Source: Chrysomallon squamiferum (Eukaryota; Mollusca; Gastropoda; Neomphalida; Peltospiridae). From it: a stretch of 64,000 nucleotides of DNA. The notes below the pieces were generated by a model. It was not told the origin of the DNA. It worked only from the letters and a program-made list of their open reading frames with translations, and did no database searches. Where the stretch lies: contig CM022679.1 of NCBI GenBank assembly GCA_012295275.1, forward strand, positions 12,648,415-12,712,414, in the 5' to 3' direction. The position numbers and the translations under genes were made by a program. Position 1 is the first letter of the stretch, and each line of letters starts with the position of its first letter. This document shows positions 38,866-48,336 of the stretch, piece by piece.

Positions 38866-40036
38866 ATATTAAAAAGAAAAGATGATAACTATAACAATAC
38901 TACTATTATTTATCAAAGATTATTATTATTAGTTATCTATCATTATTCAGAATTGTCAGACTCCATGACATTAAAGAAACAATTGTCTTTATATTTCTAC
39001 AGATTGAGATAGAGTAGAATATTAAAGAAATAAACTGGTAGTAATATGATTAATACAGTATCATTTCCAACTAATATAAATATTGTCTTTATTTTTACTT
39101 TCTTATTTATTTATTTTTTTATTTTTTATTTTTTTTTTTTTTTATTTAATTTGATTATATTTTAAAAAAAATTGTTATTTGATTTTATTTAACTTTTATT
39201 TATTTTCATTTAATTTTATTATTACTGGGTTTTTTTTAATCAGTTTATCAGATTAATTTCTGCTGGCTGTGCAAAAAATAATATATGAAGCATCAGTATT
39301 TAATATTGTTTTTGTAGGAAATTTATCACAACATTTTGCCAAATGAGCCTGAAGGTCTGTTAGGAACATTGACCTCCTGCTTTATGTGTTTCCTTGGTGT
39401 TCAGGTCTGTGTTTAACTTAATTTAAAAATTAACTATCATTTATTTTAAAAGATACGTTTGTTTAATTAAAGATTAAGTGATTTTCATCCTGAACAGTTA
39501 TGTCCCCTTACAACATTATGAGAACACAGGGCAAGGGTAAAAGATATATATATATATATATATATGTAATATATAAATATTTATAACTACATTACATAAC
39601 TAACCATATTTCTGTAATAGTAGAACATTTAATCTATGGGTTCCACCATAAAAATGATTTGAAAAGGGATGGTGAAAGTTATTTTTTTAAGAACTGCTGA
39701 TTTTGTTATCTGAAATCCTAAGCTATGACACATTTAAATTACTTTGATAGATACAGGTTAATAGTTAAATGTCCTTTATCAGAAAATCCAAGTAACCTGA
39801 ATTTTTAATTTTGTTTGGTACAAATATTGTGTTATAATTTAAATAATTTTTATCCTTTTATTTCCAGGCTGGTAAAATTTTATTTGTGTACAAAGATTGG
39901 GTTCTCCGAGTTAGACGTTTTATTGCCTGGGCTGTTGTCCTGGTATGTTTTGTGTTTATCTTACATGAATGATGAATTATGAAGTTAAAACAAAATTGTA
40001 TTAATTACTGAATTAGCAGGATAGTTATATAACATA

Positions 40037-40072
<36 letters not shown>

Positions 40073-40744
40073 AAGTACTGTCACATTTATGAGTAATATT
40101 AAAACCAGTGCATTTCGTGGATTTTTAAATCTTGTGTCCATGCATAATGTTGTTGTTATTTTTTAATTATTGTCCTTGTTATTGTTATTACTAGTTGCTA
40201 CAACTACTGTTTCTGCTGTTACCACTATTACTAATATGCAGGTCCATCTTAACAGCATTATAGGCCATCTAGGCAAAGCAAAACACTAGTATCTTTTTGT
40301 ACACATGAAAAATGTATTTACAGCAATCCACAGCATGCATGGCCTGCCTGCACATTCCTCTACCAGACTGCCCATGCCTTAAGACTATCAAATGTACTAC
40401 TACTACTGCTGCTGCTGCTACTACTACCACCACTACTGTTGCTTACATACCATGGCTTTTGTTACATCAGTTAGAACATATAATAATAATTCAAGAATGA
40501 CACATTCATTGCTGTTCAATCTCTCTGAGACATGCATGTTATTATTTACATACATTTTTAATCTTCAAACAGGGAATTATTGGTGCAATATTGACAAAAG
40601 GAAGTAAGAATGAAGGTTGGATTCCAGCATGCAAGAATTTGTGGTGAGTTCTGAATTAATGTATCAGCAAAAAAATATTTTTCCTACTTCCATTCATCCA
40701 TCCATCCATCCATCCATCTATCCACCCAGACATACATACATACA

Positions 40745-40775
<31 letters not shown>

Positions 40776-41985
40776 TTGGCCTTACACAAAAAAAAAAAAC
40801 ACAGACAATGAAATGTGTTTTAAGAGCATACACATTGAAAAGAAATACCTGTCATCACATATAAAAAGGAATGTATTACAACTGTTTCAGGTCAATGTCA
40901 TTTGTTATCATCTTGTCATCGTTTTGCCTTCATTCTTCTGATGATGTGTTATCTTCTGGTAGATGTGTGGAAAATCTGGAGTGGAGCCCCTTTTTATTAT
41001 CCAGGTAAATGTTTAACATTTTATTTTATTTTATTTCTTCTTCTATAGAACATTTCTTAATTTGTTTTGATGCTTGGTTGGGACATGCTTATGTATAGAT
41101 GCATGGAGGCTTATGGTTATGGTCATAGTAACACTAACAACACAATCATTTAAAATCTGACTGCAAAAATAATAATATTCAGTTGGTACTAAATAAATGG
41201 GAAGCATTTAAAGATGAAAAAATATATAATGATAGTGACTGAAATTGTATATATTATAGACATTAATTAACGTTATAATATGTAATGAAAGTGACTGAAA
41301 TTGTATATATTATAGACATTAATTAACGTTATAACTATGTCAGAAAATGAATAAGTAAGCTCTACATCTTAAAAATTATTTTATTTCATATCGCCTTTCT
41401 TTCTAAATTTTCTAAATTTTCTTATTTTATCTGTTTATTAGCCTATGAATTTATATATTGTCTTCGTAAATTTTAAATCTAAATTTTTCACACATGCTTT
41501 ATAAATTTTTATTTGCATGAATTTAGCTCCTAACTCTTATTTGTGTTGTCTCTGTAAATTTTGTTACTTCTAGTTGCATGAATTTAACTGGAAGCTTTGC
41601 ATGAATTTAACTACAAATTCTTGTGTATATTTTTACTTCACGTATTGTGTTCTTTTTTCTCTCTGCATGCTCTCATCTTTTTTTTGTTTTACTTGTCACA
41701 CTGTTCACTTTCTGCCAGGCATGAACTCTATCTTTATGTACGTGTGTCACGAAGTGTTTAGTTCCTTCTTTCCTGTGTCGGTGTATGTGAAAGATGAACA
41801 CAGTTTAAAGCTGCTGATGGCTGTCTGGGGTCCGGTGTTCTGGTGTCTCATCACATACAGAATGCACCTCATGAAAATGTACATCAGTGTCTAACCACAT
41901 GCTTCCTTCTTCTCTGTCAGCTGGTGTGTATTTCTCTTCTCTAATACTTCTGTTTGAACCTTCTAGCTGCTTTCTAGAATATATT

Positions 41986-42027
<42 letters not shown>

Positions 42028-42349
42028 CTACATACATAAATACATTACATACATTATATACAGACAATAAACAAAATAAATATGTAATACATTCATTCAG
42101 TACACACAATAAATATTTGCCTACATATATACATACATACATGGATATATTACATATGTCACATACTCAATACATGCTCCCATGCAATATCTACATAGAT
42201 ATATGTATGTATGTATGTTGTGGTATTATTTTTGGTAATGGTTTATATTGGTATAACATATTTATATAAATTTATGCATAAAACAAATAACATATTTAGT
42301 TTTACTGTTATTCTGAATATAATTGGTATATTTACTTTAATGAATTAAT

Positions 42350-42404
<55 letters not shown>

Positions 42405-42798
42405 CACATACATATACATAAATACGTAGATTACATTATAATATTCTGAAAAGATTCCATTTTTATGCAATATGATTAAATTATATATTAAAAAAAAAAA
42501 TCATGTTAAAATTAGACAGTGATATTCCAAAGAAAAAATACTGAATAATTTTTGCTTGTTTTTTTTGTCTTATTCATTCATAAAGCTTTCAGTGTTTATT
42601 ACTTATTTGTTTTTCTTTACAGGTATGAATCCTATAGTGCTTTACGTTGGACATGAACTTCTTATTAAGACTTTCCCTTTTTACATCCATGTAAATAAAA
42701 CACACACAGAGCAGCTGGTTCTTAGCATCTGGGGAACATTTCTCTGGTTCTTGGTGGCTTTGTATATGGATTACAAATATATGTACGTCACTGTTTGA
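24012..42798 (+). CDS. HGSNAT: Heparan-alpha-glucosaminide N-acetyltransferase, complete, with duplicated alternative exons
   Basis: Lysosomal multi-pass enzyme that moves acetyl from cytosolic acetyl-CoA to terminal glucosamine of heparan sulfate in the lumen. Exons: 24012-24057, 24775-24944, 25397-25530, 26109-26230, 26983-27052, 27488-27542, 33101-33127 (candidate microexon), 34196-34293, 9A 34978-35085 or 9B 36325-36432, 37188-37333, 37631-37743, 38021-38142, 38504-38630, 39318-39404, 39868-39942, 40573-40643, 40891-41004, then 18A 41719-41894 or 18B 42623-42798. Length is 619 residues if exon 17 is corrected (human 635-663). Visible: signal-like N-terminus (ATG in AAAAATGG), lumenal CYKC region, first membrane helix ([18 protein letters not shown]), LRSLDTFRG, conserved His about 262 in the WFF-x-HSKWNG motif, [56 protein letters not shown] and APFYYPGMN. 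Candidate poly(A) signals: 42066-42071 (after 18A) and 43079-43084 (after 18B). Exon 17 has an apparent +1 frameshift. Confidence 0.94.
27608..27684. repeat. Three tandem copies of a 26-bp unit in HGSNAT intron 6
   Basis: Three consecutive versions of AG-TTT-ATGTATATTATTTATTTT start near 27608, 27633 and 27659. Confidence 0.85.
28210..28580. repeat. About 205-bp diverged tandem duplication in HGSNAT intron 6
   Basis: AGTGTAATCTA at 28210 recurs at 28415. Each is followed in the same order by ATATTAT.TCTTCAAA, GTATATTTTTGGTATTTTAAT, an A-rich run, ATAAAAGTAATTATAAAATAA and AATACACATAGTTA, then TA or CA repeats. Confidence 0.8.
29296..29355. repeat. 31-bp perfect tandem duplication
   Basis: Two copies, starting at 29296 and 29327, of a unit beginning TAACACAACATTAAAGTATA. 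Confidence 0.9.
29629..32001. mobile_element. DNA transposon with 22-bp terminal inverted repeats, in HGSNAT intron 6
   Basis: The left end 29629-29650 starts GTCATTCCATGTCAAATCA. The right end 31980-32001 is its inverted copy with one mismatch. The 8-bp flanks (GGTATTGA and CCTATTCA) agree at 5 of 8 positions, possibly a decayed 8-bp target duplication. The interior carries a broken minus-strand gene. Near the right end (31630-31960) are several AAGGTCA-like motifs and sequence typical of transposon sub-terminal regions. The element is 2,373 bp and, with its truncated gene, probably non-autonomous. I cannot assign a superfamily from sequence alone. Confidence 0.7.
29761..30703 (-). pseudogene. 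Broken transposon-encoded protein gene
   Basis: A 249-codon frame (30703-29954) and an overlapping 82-codon frame (30009-29761) are parts of one former protein. The frame changes in an A6 run near 30003. The first part has Cys-rich [10 protein letters not shown]-like and CCDCL segments. The second includes SRMCPGMKD and [16 protein letters not shown], motifs I recognise from a large family of uncharacterised, multi-copy proteins in cnidarians, molluscs and aphids. It stops abruptly after ELYAYM, where family members continue, so the 3' half has been deleted. Confidence 0.6.
32215..32390 (+). mobile_element. Decayed molluscan tRNA-derived SINE, copy 2
   Basis: CCCAGCCAGTGC, CAAAGGTCATGGTGTACGC, AGAGTTGCAGTGGG, TTTTTTCTCATAATTTCTGTG and GATGCTATATAACCATA occur in the order of the body and tail of the same SINE as at 11733-11960, here on the plus strand. 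Only traces of the tRNA-like head remain. It lies 214 bp to the right of the transposon end. Confidence 0.6.
33101..33127 (+). CDS. HGSNAT: Candidate 27-nt HGSNAT microexon (exon 7)
   Basis: TTTAATTTCAG precedes 27 nt encoding LVFKGGHVQ, followed by GTAAGT. Both ends are phase 0, so inclusion or skipping keeps the frame between exon 6 (ends IMV) and exon 8 (starts DLGTPTN). It lies alone near the end of the 6.6-kb interval separating exons 6 and 8. The splice signals are good, but 9 codons give no homology evidence. It would sit in the poorly conserved cytosolic linker before LRSLDTFRG. Confidence 0.5.
33580..33632. repeat. (TA)n-(TATG)n microsatellite in the HGSNAT exon 7-8 intron
   Basis: About 30 bp of TA passing into seven TATG units. 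Confidence 0.9.
34368..34556. repeat. About 56-bp tandem repeat, 3.3 copies, between HGSNAT exons 8 and 9A
   Basis: ATTAGGTTTGTAATGATAT-type starts at about 34368, 34425, 34480 and 34537. Each unit continues with ATTGTAACAAATGATATAT and a short C-rich CATATCCTGTTG-like segment. It lies upstream of the duplicated exon pair. Confidence 0.88.
34978..35085 (+). CDS. HGSNAT: HGSNAT alternative exon 9A
   Basis: 108 nt, entering after GG and leaving before G (TG|G), flanked by TTGTTTATTTTAG and GTGAGT. It encodes (G)[19 protein letters not shown], then [16 protein letters not shown](W). The catalytic-region His is kept in KHSKWNG, but the usual NYGGGKYW motif reads NLRGGEYW. It aligns without gaps to exon 9B, about 26 of 37 residues identical. 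Intact splice sites and open frame argue against a dead exon. Confidence 0.88.
36325..36432 (+). CDS. HGSNAT: HGSNAT alternative exon 9B
   Basis: 108 nt in the same phase as 9A, flanked by CTTCTCTCTGCATAG and GTATGT. It encodes (G)[19 protein letters not shown], then [16 protein letters not shown](W). This copy is closer to the vertebrate sequence ([18 protein letters not shown]), so it is probably the ancestral form and 9A the divergent copy. Confidence 0.9.
38811..38866. repeat. (TG)n-(AG)n microsatellite in HGSNAT intron 13
   Basis: TG repeats change directly into AG repeats. A (CA)n run also lies at 38409-38437 in the previous intron. Confidence 0.9.
40240..40392. mobile_element. Possible short inverted-repeat element in the HGSNAT exon 15-16 intron
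   Basis: CAGGTCCATCTTAACAGCAT, then AGGCCATCTAGGCAAAG at the left and ACTGCCCATGCCTTAAGAC at the right look like decayed inverted termini (TCTTAA plus GGGCA-like blocks). The left end resembles hAT-like transposon ends with a GGGCCGTCTTAA start. Weak. Confidence 0.3.
40689..40775. repeat. (CATC)n-(CATA)n microsatellite in HGSNAT intron 16
   Basis: Seven or so CATC units, a short interruption, then about ten CATA units, between exon 16 and exon 17. Confidence 0.9.
40891..41004 (+). CDS. HGSNAT: HGSNAT exon 17 with an apparent +1 frameshift
   Basis: The exon enters in the right frame ([11 protein letters not shown], matching the human SLSYVTTLSSF region). It leaves in the frame that reads [20 protein letters not shown], which matches human FFYPG and joins in phase to both 18A and 18B. 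The two frames differ by one base, and the switch falls at the T4 run 40922-40925. The exon is 114 nt where phase needs 113. Read literally it would terminate early in the last exon. Most likely a single-base sequencing or assembly insertion; a real null allele is possible. Confidence 0.85.
41234..41334. repeat. Recent 56-bp tandem duplication in the intron before HGSNAT 18A
   Basis: A 45-nt stretch starting AGTGACTGAAATTGTATATA at 41234 is repeated identically at 41290. Period 56 bp. Confidence 0.9.
41719..41894 (+). CDS. HGSNAT: HGSNAT alternative terminal exon 18A
   Basis: Starts after TTTCTGCCAG and enters G|GC. It encodes 58 residues beginning [20 protein letters not shown] and ending MKMYISV, then TAA. 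GMNSI..YV.HEVF..FFP is strongly conserved with human HGSNAT, so this copy is close to the ancestral start. A candidate AATAAA at 42066-42071 would allow polyadenylation before 18B. Confidence 0.87.
41990..42026. repeat. (CA)n microsatellites between HGSNAT 18A and 18B
   Basis: One CA run here and a longer one at 42353-42403. Both lie between the two terminal exons, in the candidate 3' UTR of the 18A form or the intron of the 18B form. Confidence 0.9.
42623..42798 (+). CDS. HGSNAT: HGSNAT alternative terminal exon 18B
   Basis: Starts after TTTTTCTTTACAG and enters G|GT. It has the same 176-nt coding length as 18A. It encodes [20 protein letters not shown] to YMYVTV, then TGA. It aligns to 18A over 58 residues without gaps, about 21 identical, so the duplication is old or the copies diverged quickly. 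GMN, YVGHE and FPF match the human C-terminus at least as well as 18A does. Confidence 0.88.
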
Positions 42799-43194
42799 TC
42801 CACATAACACTAATTATATATATATACATATATACAAATTTTGTTTTGCAATATAGGATAAAATTAAATTCTGCGGTAAATTTGTATTTGCAACCTTTTA
42901 TAAATATTGTTTATAGTTTGTGGGTTTTCTGTTGTGTTATGGCTGATTTTAAAATTTGGTATATTTTGCCTGTTTGATACACAGGGGTGAAAAATTGCAT
43001 GAAATTATTAAAATATAATTTAAAATTGATAATAATAAAAAAATTTAAAAAATACAAATACAGGTTTAAATGTTATAAAATAAACTTCAGATTATTCTGT
43101 AAGTGGTAATTTTCTTTTTTTAAATTTTCTCTACCATTTATTTATTTATTTGGTATAATTTTTTTTATTATTGTTGTTGCAGCTGGTAATTTTA

Positions 43195-43250
<56 letters not shown>

Positions 43251-43274
43251 GTGATTATTATTATTATTATTATG

Positions 43275-43314
<40 letters not shown>
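43195..43314. repeat. Long (ATT)n microsatellite
   Basis: About 120 bp of ATT trinucleotide with two GTG/ATG interruptions, 400 bp after the HGSNAT 18B stop codon. Confidence 0.95.
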
Positions 43315-43316
<2 letters not shown>

Positions 43317-44936
43317 AAGCAGCACAATTATGAAACAGATTTACAAAATGCTTTTTTGGTTTGGTGCTAATATATTTGTCACAATGTGTGGAAATTCCTA
43401 AATGCGTATGTTTGTGCTAAATTAAGTATTACTGAATAATGCAAGTTAAATTAGAAATGAAATTTTTATGTTATTTAAAATATTGTGGAAACCCAGTATA
43501 ATACAATAACTGTTTTAAAAAAAAAAGAAAATGAAGTTGACATTAAAGAAAACATTGAAAGAAATGAAGAAAAGTAAAAAATCATGTGGTTGTCACATTT
43601 TTTGAATTGAAGTCATTTTAGTGGTGGAATATAACAAGTTTACTATATTCAAGAAATAATTGTTTAAATATACATAATTACCATAATTAACAGTAATATA
43701 TGAAAACCATAGACATTTTTTAATTTCCATATGCATGTTTAAAACTTAGAAATTTGGTCAGTAAAAAAAGAAATGTGTATGTGAATATTTATGTGTATGT
43801 GTGTGTGTGTGTGTGTTTGTGTGTGTAATTTGATCAAATTTACAGTATTCTTCATATATAAGCATTTTATAGAATTTTAAAACTATTTTTCTAAGAATTT
43901 TGTTATAATGTTCAATTAGCCTACATCAGTGAAGCATTATCCTTCAATCTTTTTTCATATATTCTGTTATATTATGATTCATAGCCAATTTTCTAACATT
44001 TAAAAGAAGTTATATTAAAAAAAAAATAATAAATAAATAAAATGAAATAAAATAAAAAGATCTATAAAAACTTAAATAATAAAGTAGGTTTCTGTTAAAC
44101 TTTTTAAAGTATTACTGCCTAAATTTACATTTCTTTTACTTTTGCCCGATTGTTTCAGTTGTTATTTTGTGAGAAACTGCTGTATCCATCTATCAGTTGA
44201 CATTTATTTACTATTACTCTGTAGATCATGACATCACAAGTAAATATAACATAAAATGCCAGCCTCCATGGTCTAGTCATACTTTATTATTAGAAAACAT
44301 TGGTGTCAGTAATTTGTGCAATCATTTAGCAGCAAATAACTTTTATTCTGACAATACATATTTAGCCCTAAAAATGTTGTTTCATAAAATAATAACTGTA
44401 GTATGGTATTTTGATAAATATTGTAAATCTGTTTTCTTAATTAAACATGGCATCTCTTAAATCTTATAGTTTTGATGTATATTCAGTGTTAGAAACTTCT
44501 CTTTTTATAAATGTAATTTTTATTAAATGACTGAAACAGTTGACATTATTGACATTGTTAAACACCATGATTCCCTGGACCAGATCCAGAATTTAAAAAA
44601 GTGGAATGCCATCATTCTGTTATATAATTTTCAAGATGGAATGATTTTCATTATTTATAATAAAATATTGTTTGTGTATAGCCGTTATGTGTATAGCTTA
44701 TTTTCATTCTCGCCATTTCTTGAACAATAAAACATAATTTGACAAAACATTAATAAATAAAACATAAATAAATTTACTGTTATTAATTGTGGTCTGGAAT
44801 TGAAACCGGTGATTTTGTAAAATAAATAAATAAAATTATTCAAAAGATGTTTTTTTGTACATTTTACTTTTTAAAATATTTTTATTTGTAATATGAAGGC
44901 TGGTTTAACAGATTTTAAAACAATGGATTTATTTTG

Positions 44937-44984
<48 letters not shown>

Positions 44985-45029
44985 GTTGTTATTGTTGTCG
45001 TTTTTGTTATAATGATATAACCCAGTAAA

Positions 45030-45230
45030 CATGTTTCGTCTGCTTCATTACTAAATTAGCAGCAAGGTGTACATTGTTATGTACCTTCCTATGAACAGAA
45101 AGTCATATTTACAACATTTGAAAAGCATATCATGGATCACTTGCAGGAAAAAAAGATAGCTGAGAAAACAATTCTAAGACGAGTAAGAATGGAGCATTCA
45201 TCCTGCAACCTATCACAGCATCTAAAACTT
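45030..45230 (-). mobile_element. Decayed molluscan tRNA-derived SINE, copy 3
   Basis: TTAGCAGCAAGG, TATGTACCTTCC, ACAGAAAGTCATATTTAC, TTTGAAAAGCATATCATGG and TCACTTGCAGG match the reverse complement of the SINE body. The reverse complement of the following 100 bp contains GATGCTGTGATAGGTTGCAGGA, cited here in two parts (GATGCTGTG; GGTTGCAGGA), resembling the tRNA-like head with a degraded B box. This is the only copy here that appears to keep its head. Confidence 0.55.
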
Positions 45231-46892
45231 CTGTTTTCTTTTACATTTTTACTTTTGTTTTGATTTTTTGTTATCGAGATTTATTTGTTTATGACAAAGA
45301 TTTTGTAATATTATATAATTAACTGTTTCTAATATTGTACTAGAATTAGGAATAAACTTTGCATTTTTCTGTTTTGTTTTCATTAATCTTTTAAATCATT
45401 TGTGGGGGTCAGATTTGTTTTTTTTTTCTTTTTACAAAGCAAGGTACTGAATTTTTCAGTATATACTCTGCATTTAATTTGCTGTGGTTGGTTCATGGTG
45501 TTTTAAAAGGAGGTTGCAATCTATTGTCAGACCTTAATGTGAAGAAACAGATTTTACTGAATGTTTTAAATAATCTATTATTTAATATAGTGATGTTCTA
45601 TCACAGAAACAAGAAGAACAGATCAATATTTCTAGGATCTTTCAGCAAAGGTGACTGTTTGAGGCTGAACTCACATTAAACATTTCAGTATATTTTGGAG
45701 TTTAGACAAAACAGTGCTGCAAGGAAAATGAAATAGAGAATTTCAAAAAACAGATTCTTTTTTCTTCTTTTTTTAATGGGTGTTTATCAGCTTTCCTGAA
45801 ATTTAAGAATATTTGATTACTTAAATTTGACGTTTGAAATGGTAGAGTTTTGCGGGTTTTTAAGGACATGTGGGAGCCACATCAAGAACTAGAAATAAAT
45901 ACTGAGGAAGAACAAAAAAATAATAATAATATTTCAAAATGGCCTCCCTTAAATTGTAGTATGGTAGTCATGGTCTGTAAGATCCATATTATATCTAAAA
46001 CACTTCTAGTAAACTTAAAATGAAAAATATTTTCAAATACTCAACCCACTTTTTTTTACCTGGGAATCTTTTAACATAATCATATTAGTTGTAAGTGTTC
46101 TTTTTAAATGAATTTGGACTACAGTAAATCCCATAAATTGACAACACTGAATTTATACACAAAACAGTTTTCAACATGTAATAGCTGTTTATTTAAAAAA
46201 TAAGCTGAATTCATTTAAAATAAAGATAATTTTCTTTCCAAAGCACAGTTCTGCTTTTTATTACACAATAAAGAGAAACATGAATGTCTGAGATCATTTT
46301 ATGTTCCAAAAGACATTTTCTGACTTTTGTCAATAAAAAAAAGAAGAAAAAAGAGGATTTTCAAGAACAAGAAAAACACCTTAATCCAACTTTTTATTTC
46401 CTCATAAACATTACCCCACATGATTTTTTTTCCTCTCAATCTAACAAAAGCATAAAACTATTTAAAAAATATACATTTTTTTTTTTTTTTTTTTTAAATA
46501 TCCTTCCCATTGTAAACAATTTCTTACAATGAGATGGTGGTAACAAAAAAACAACAACATTTAATACTGGCTATATTACAGAGAGCAGTGATATAACCCA
46601 GCTTCAGCTGATGAACAATAACGTGGCCTTAAAAAATGCAATGTGAACAAAACCTGTTACCACAGCTGTCACATGAGAAATGATCTGTTACTTAATTCCA
46701 TTTAAATGTTTCACGTTTGTGTTGCGAAATGACTAGCACTGACCTGGTCAAATTGAATCAGCAAATATTTATATTTACAGAATATTTCATCTTGATGATG
46801 ATGTTAGCATAAATATTATATCATTTTTTTGAAACAATGTCAGATAGATTAAAAGCATATATCTCTCTATATATATGCATATAAAATTATTA

Positions 46893-46931
<39 letters not shown>

Positions 46932-48297
46932 ACCAGGGCATATTGATTCTGTCACCTGGACATAGAGGACACAATATAATAAAACATTTGATGTAAACAA
47001 TGTTTATTATTATTTTTATTAATATTATTATTATTATTATTTTTTTTTTTTTATTAAACTCTTCTGTCATAACTTTTCCCTGGTTAATGAATATAGCAAA
47101 AGTGTTTTTCAAAAACAGCGTGAAACATCTGAATGGAATCGTTTGGGTTTTTTGAACGGAATGTGGTGAGTATGAATAGCAGTTATCAAAATAACTGATC
47201 ATTTTTCAGATCTTTTTTTTTTAGTATTTTATTTTTGAAGTATGTGCATATGTATATATATATACACACACACCATGAGAAATTGGCACCCTTCTTTTCC
47301 ATGTTGTTTCTGGTTTAAAAAATTAAAAAACAATGCCTTCAATGCACATATATTACATATCAGTAACATGTCATATTTTTCTATATATTTAAAAAAATAA
47401 GTTAATAATTTGATGGGCACAGTATCAAGTATTTATTCTAATAATAATAATAATAATTAAATATCTCTATGTAATTTACTTTACCAATATTATGGACCAG
47501 TCCAAAGGCCAATGTAAGTGTGAAGACTTCAGTCTTTAAATAACATTAACTGCAGCACATTTAAACATTAAAATTAAATAAATATTATCTTGTGGAAGAA
47601 TATTGTTATTTAATTAATTTGTGCAGTCCAGTTCAAATTTTTAGGTCAAAAATAATGTCTGGTGAGTGTTAAAATTAATTCTGAAGTTTGGTTATATAAC
47701 AGATTGTCATAATTAATGAAGTGTTTTGGTTGTGAATGACTAAATATTCACATAAAATTTATTTCTTCTAAACTGTATGCCCACAGTTCACACCTATTAT
47801 AACCACATGACCCATGGCCTTGTCAATAAATAAAAATCTATTTACAATGTTAATGTGAAAAAGAAAAATCAACGACATCACTATAGACTGGATTGAGTAT
47901 ATGTGCAAAATTGTTAAAGCAACAAACCCCAAAAATGTGCAAAGCAAATAAACCAAAATTAACAAAAAAGCTCAAAAAGTTAATAAAAAACAACAACAAA
48001 AAAACTAAAAAACAATCACATTATGATACATTTGCATAGTCACAAGTGCAGCTTTTCACATGAAAGCAAAAACATTTTTTTTTTTTTTTTAAATAAATTA
48101 AAACTTCTGAATTCCCTAATGAGCACTTATATTAATTGTTCTTCACTGCTCAGTACAACAGCTATCACATCAAGCTCTATTGTCATATCAACAGATACAA
48201 TTTTATCAAATGTACACTAATAAAATAAAATCCACCTTCAGATTTGATCAGTAATTTACCCATCATTGATTATATATATAATCTGTATCATGTATGC

Positions 48298-48336
<39 letters not shown>

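Noticed and set aside
40689-40775. CATC/CATA array considered as a CRISPR-like or satellite array
   Set aside because: Simple tetranucleotide microsatellite without spacers, in a eukaryotic intron.
24012-42798. HGSNAT as a pseudogene because of the exon 17 frameshift
   Set aside because: All other exons, splice sites and both alternative exon pairs are intact and conserved; one base in a homopolymer is better explained as an error or allele.
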